From positions 1 through 32,810 of the forward strand of contig JAIESR010000084.1 of NCBI GenBank assembly GCA_019745775.1: DNA of 32,810 nt, read 5' to 3'. Below are positions 31,918-32,810 of the stretch, piece after piece. Origin of the DNA: Xanthobacteraceae bacterium. Lineage in GTDB: Bacteria; Pseudomonadota; Alphaproteobacteria; Rhizobiales; Xanthobacteraceae. Numbering within the stretch: the first letter of the stretch is position 1; every line of letters begins with the position of its first letter. The notes beneath the pieces were generated by a model, which saw only the letters and a list, made by a program, of their open reading frames with translations, was not told where the DNA came from and ran no database searches. The translations under genes and the position numbers were made by a program.

Positions 31918-32640
31918 CTAGTACACGCCGAGATGTTGCGTGAGGTCGAGGGCTTCCCGCTCGATATCGGCGGGCGTCGAGACCACGGCGACGCGGCCGG
32001 AGTTGAGGATCGCGATGTCGTCGGCGATGTCGAGCACCAGCCGCGGGTTCTGCTCGACCAGGACGATCGAGAGGCCGCTCTCCTTGAGCTTGCGGATGGT
32101 CGCCATCACGTCGGCGACGATCTGCGGCGCCAGCCCCTCCGAGGGCTCGTCCATCAGCAGCACGCGCGGATTGGCCATCAGCGCGCGGCCGATCGCGAGC
32201 ATCTGCTGCTCGCCGCCGGAGAGATGCGCGGCGTATTGATGCCTGCGCTCGGCAAGCCGCGGGAACATGCCGAACACGGTGTCGGTGGTCCACGGCGCGT
32301 GCCGGCTGCCGGGGCCGGGCGGCCGCGCGGCGACGATCAGGTTCTCGCGCACGGTAAGGCTCTTGAAGATGCGCCGGCCCTGCGGCACCAGCGCGATGCC
32401 GCGCGCCGCGATCGCTTCCGGCGGCAGCCGCGTGATGTCGGTGCCGAAGACTTCGACGCGGCCGCCGCGTGCGGGCAGGAGGCCGACCACGACATTCATG
32501 CAGGTCGACTTGCCGGCGCCGTTCCTTCCGAGCAGGCCGAGCAGGCGGCCCTCGCCGAGCGCGAACGACACGTTCTCGAGGATGTGACTGTCCCCGTAGA
32601 AGGCGTGGATATCGCGGAGGTTTAAAGCTGTAGTGGTCAT
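31918..32640 (-). CDS. livF: Branched-chain amino acid-type ABC transporter ATP-binding protein LivF
   Basis: The 240-residue ATPase has Walker A GRNGAGKST (38-46), Q-loop VPQGRRIFKSLTVRENL, signature LSGGEQQMLAIGRAL, Walker B VLLMDEPSEGLAP and H-loop VEQN. LRDIHAFYGDSHILENVSF is the standard LivF start. LivF and LivG are the two ATPases of HAAT-type importers for branched-chain amino acids, amides or other small solutes. The ATG at 32640 gives the normal length; ATGs at 32652 and 32664 are in frame but add residues. livG and the permeases would be expected to the right, beyond the window. The 3' end matches the remnant at 28914-29009. Confidence 0.92.
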   Translation of the reverse strand: MTTTALNLRDIHAFYGDSHILENVSFALGEGRLLGLLGRNGAGKSTCMNVVVGLLPARGGRVEVFGTDITRLPPEAIAARGIALVPQGRRIFKSLTVRENLIVAARPPGPGSRHAPWTTDTVFGMFPRLAERRHQYAAHLSGGEQQMLAIGRALMANPRVLLMDEPSEGLAPQIVADVMATIRKLKESGLSIVLVEQNPRLVLDIADDIAILNSGRVAVVSTPADIEREALDLTQHLGVY

Positions 32641-32687
32641 GGCTGCCACCATTCGAGTCGCCATGGTGCCGCGTGCACCGGCCGGCT

Positions 32688-32791
32688 CCCTCTCCCCATT
32701 GGGGAGAGGGGTGGGGTGAGGGGGGCTAGGTGTCGATAGGTTCGATCCCCCTCAACCCAAACCTCTCACCTGCGGGGTGTGGGGGGGGACC
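32688..32791. repeat. Rhizobiales intergenic repeat with a CCCTCTCCCC hairpin
   Basis: A perfect 10-bp stem (CCCTCTCCCC at 32688-32697 and GGGGAGAGGG at 32701-32710, loop ATT) is followed by GGTGGGGTGAGGGGG. After that comes a rough inverted counterpart (CCCCCTCAACCC and CCTCTCACC near 32747-32769). Elements of this composition are dispersed between genes in many Bradyrhizobium-like genomes. It lies directly upstream of livF on its strand, probably at the end of the next gene. Confidence 0.65.
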
Positions 32792-32810
32792 GAGTAAGCG
32801 GGTGAGTGAT

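Noticed and set aside
1-32810. CRISPR arrays, tRNA, rRNA and riboswitches
   Set aside because: No regularly spaced repeats, cloverleaf structures with a CCA/TTC-arm, rRNA cores or recognisable riboswitch cores were found by eye on either strand. A tRNAscan or Infernal run would settle this.

Overview
The window reads as chromosome of a high-GC alphaproteobacterium of the Rhizobiales, most like Bradyrhizobiaceae/Xanthobacteraceae. The reasons are a minCDE operon with a CtrA-type box, a fragment of a Rhizobiales-type porin, a chemoreceptor tail with an aromatic pentapeptide, palindromic intergenic repeats of the kind common in Bradyrhizobium, and many solute receptors of the tripartite tricarboxylate transporter (TTT/Bug) type. 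I saw no rRNA, tRNA, CRISPR array, transposase or integrase.

Layout. 1-1835: the C-terminus of a chemoreceptor, then an L-2-hydroxyglutarate-dehydrogenase-like flavoprotein lying between an intact small Cys-rich secreted protein and a broken copy of its 3' part. 2094-6268 (minus): a tight four-gene operon of an enolase-superfamily dehydratase, a metal amidohydrolase, a TTT receptor and an NMT1/THI5-type binding protein. 6498-9772: an iron/type-1 binding protein, a TctC-like receptor and a luciferase-like flavin monooxygenase. 10048-12962 (plus): a second amidohydrolase plus TTT receptor pair, paralogous to the first, followed by a PuuE-like polysaccharide deacetylase. 13180-17975: three tandem TTT receptors, the middle one cut and joined to the 3' part of a porin gene, then a TctC-like receptor. 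18035-21018: two tandem Tat-exported TRZ/ATZ-type amidohydrolases. 21110-22929: a LicC/PntC-like nucleotidyltransferase coupled to a stand-alone MetE-type catalytic domain. 22926-26550 (minus): a phosphonate-type ABC transporter, phnC-phnD-phnE-phnE. 26865-28697 (minus): minC-minD-minE. 29030-31895: a visibly lower-GC block of a ModA-like protein, a TctC-like receptor and a divergent LysR regulator, bracketed by two copies of the livF 3' end. 31918-32640: livF, then an intergenic repeat.

How it fits together. Most of the window looks like an accessory catabolic region: periplasmic receptors (eight TTT/TctC type, seven of them intact) are interleaved with hydrolases, a dehydratase and a monooxygenase that could process small carboxylated or amide compounds. 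No TctA/TctB membrane partners are present, so the receptors must use permeases encoded elsewhere or act as sensors. The substrates cannot be read from the sequence.

The most notable structural signals are two places where a gene or small gene block sits between direct copies of a neighbouring gene's 3' end, the receptor/porin chimera, the twice-used amidohydrolase-receptor module, and a phosphonate transporter that converges on a nucleotidyltransferase/methyltransferase-like pair.
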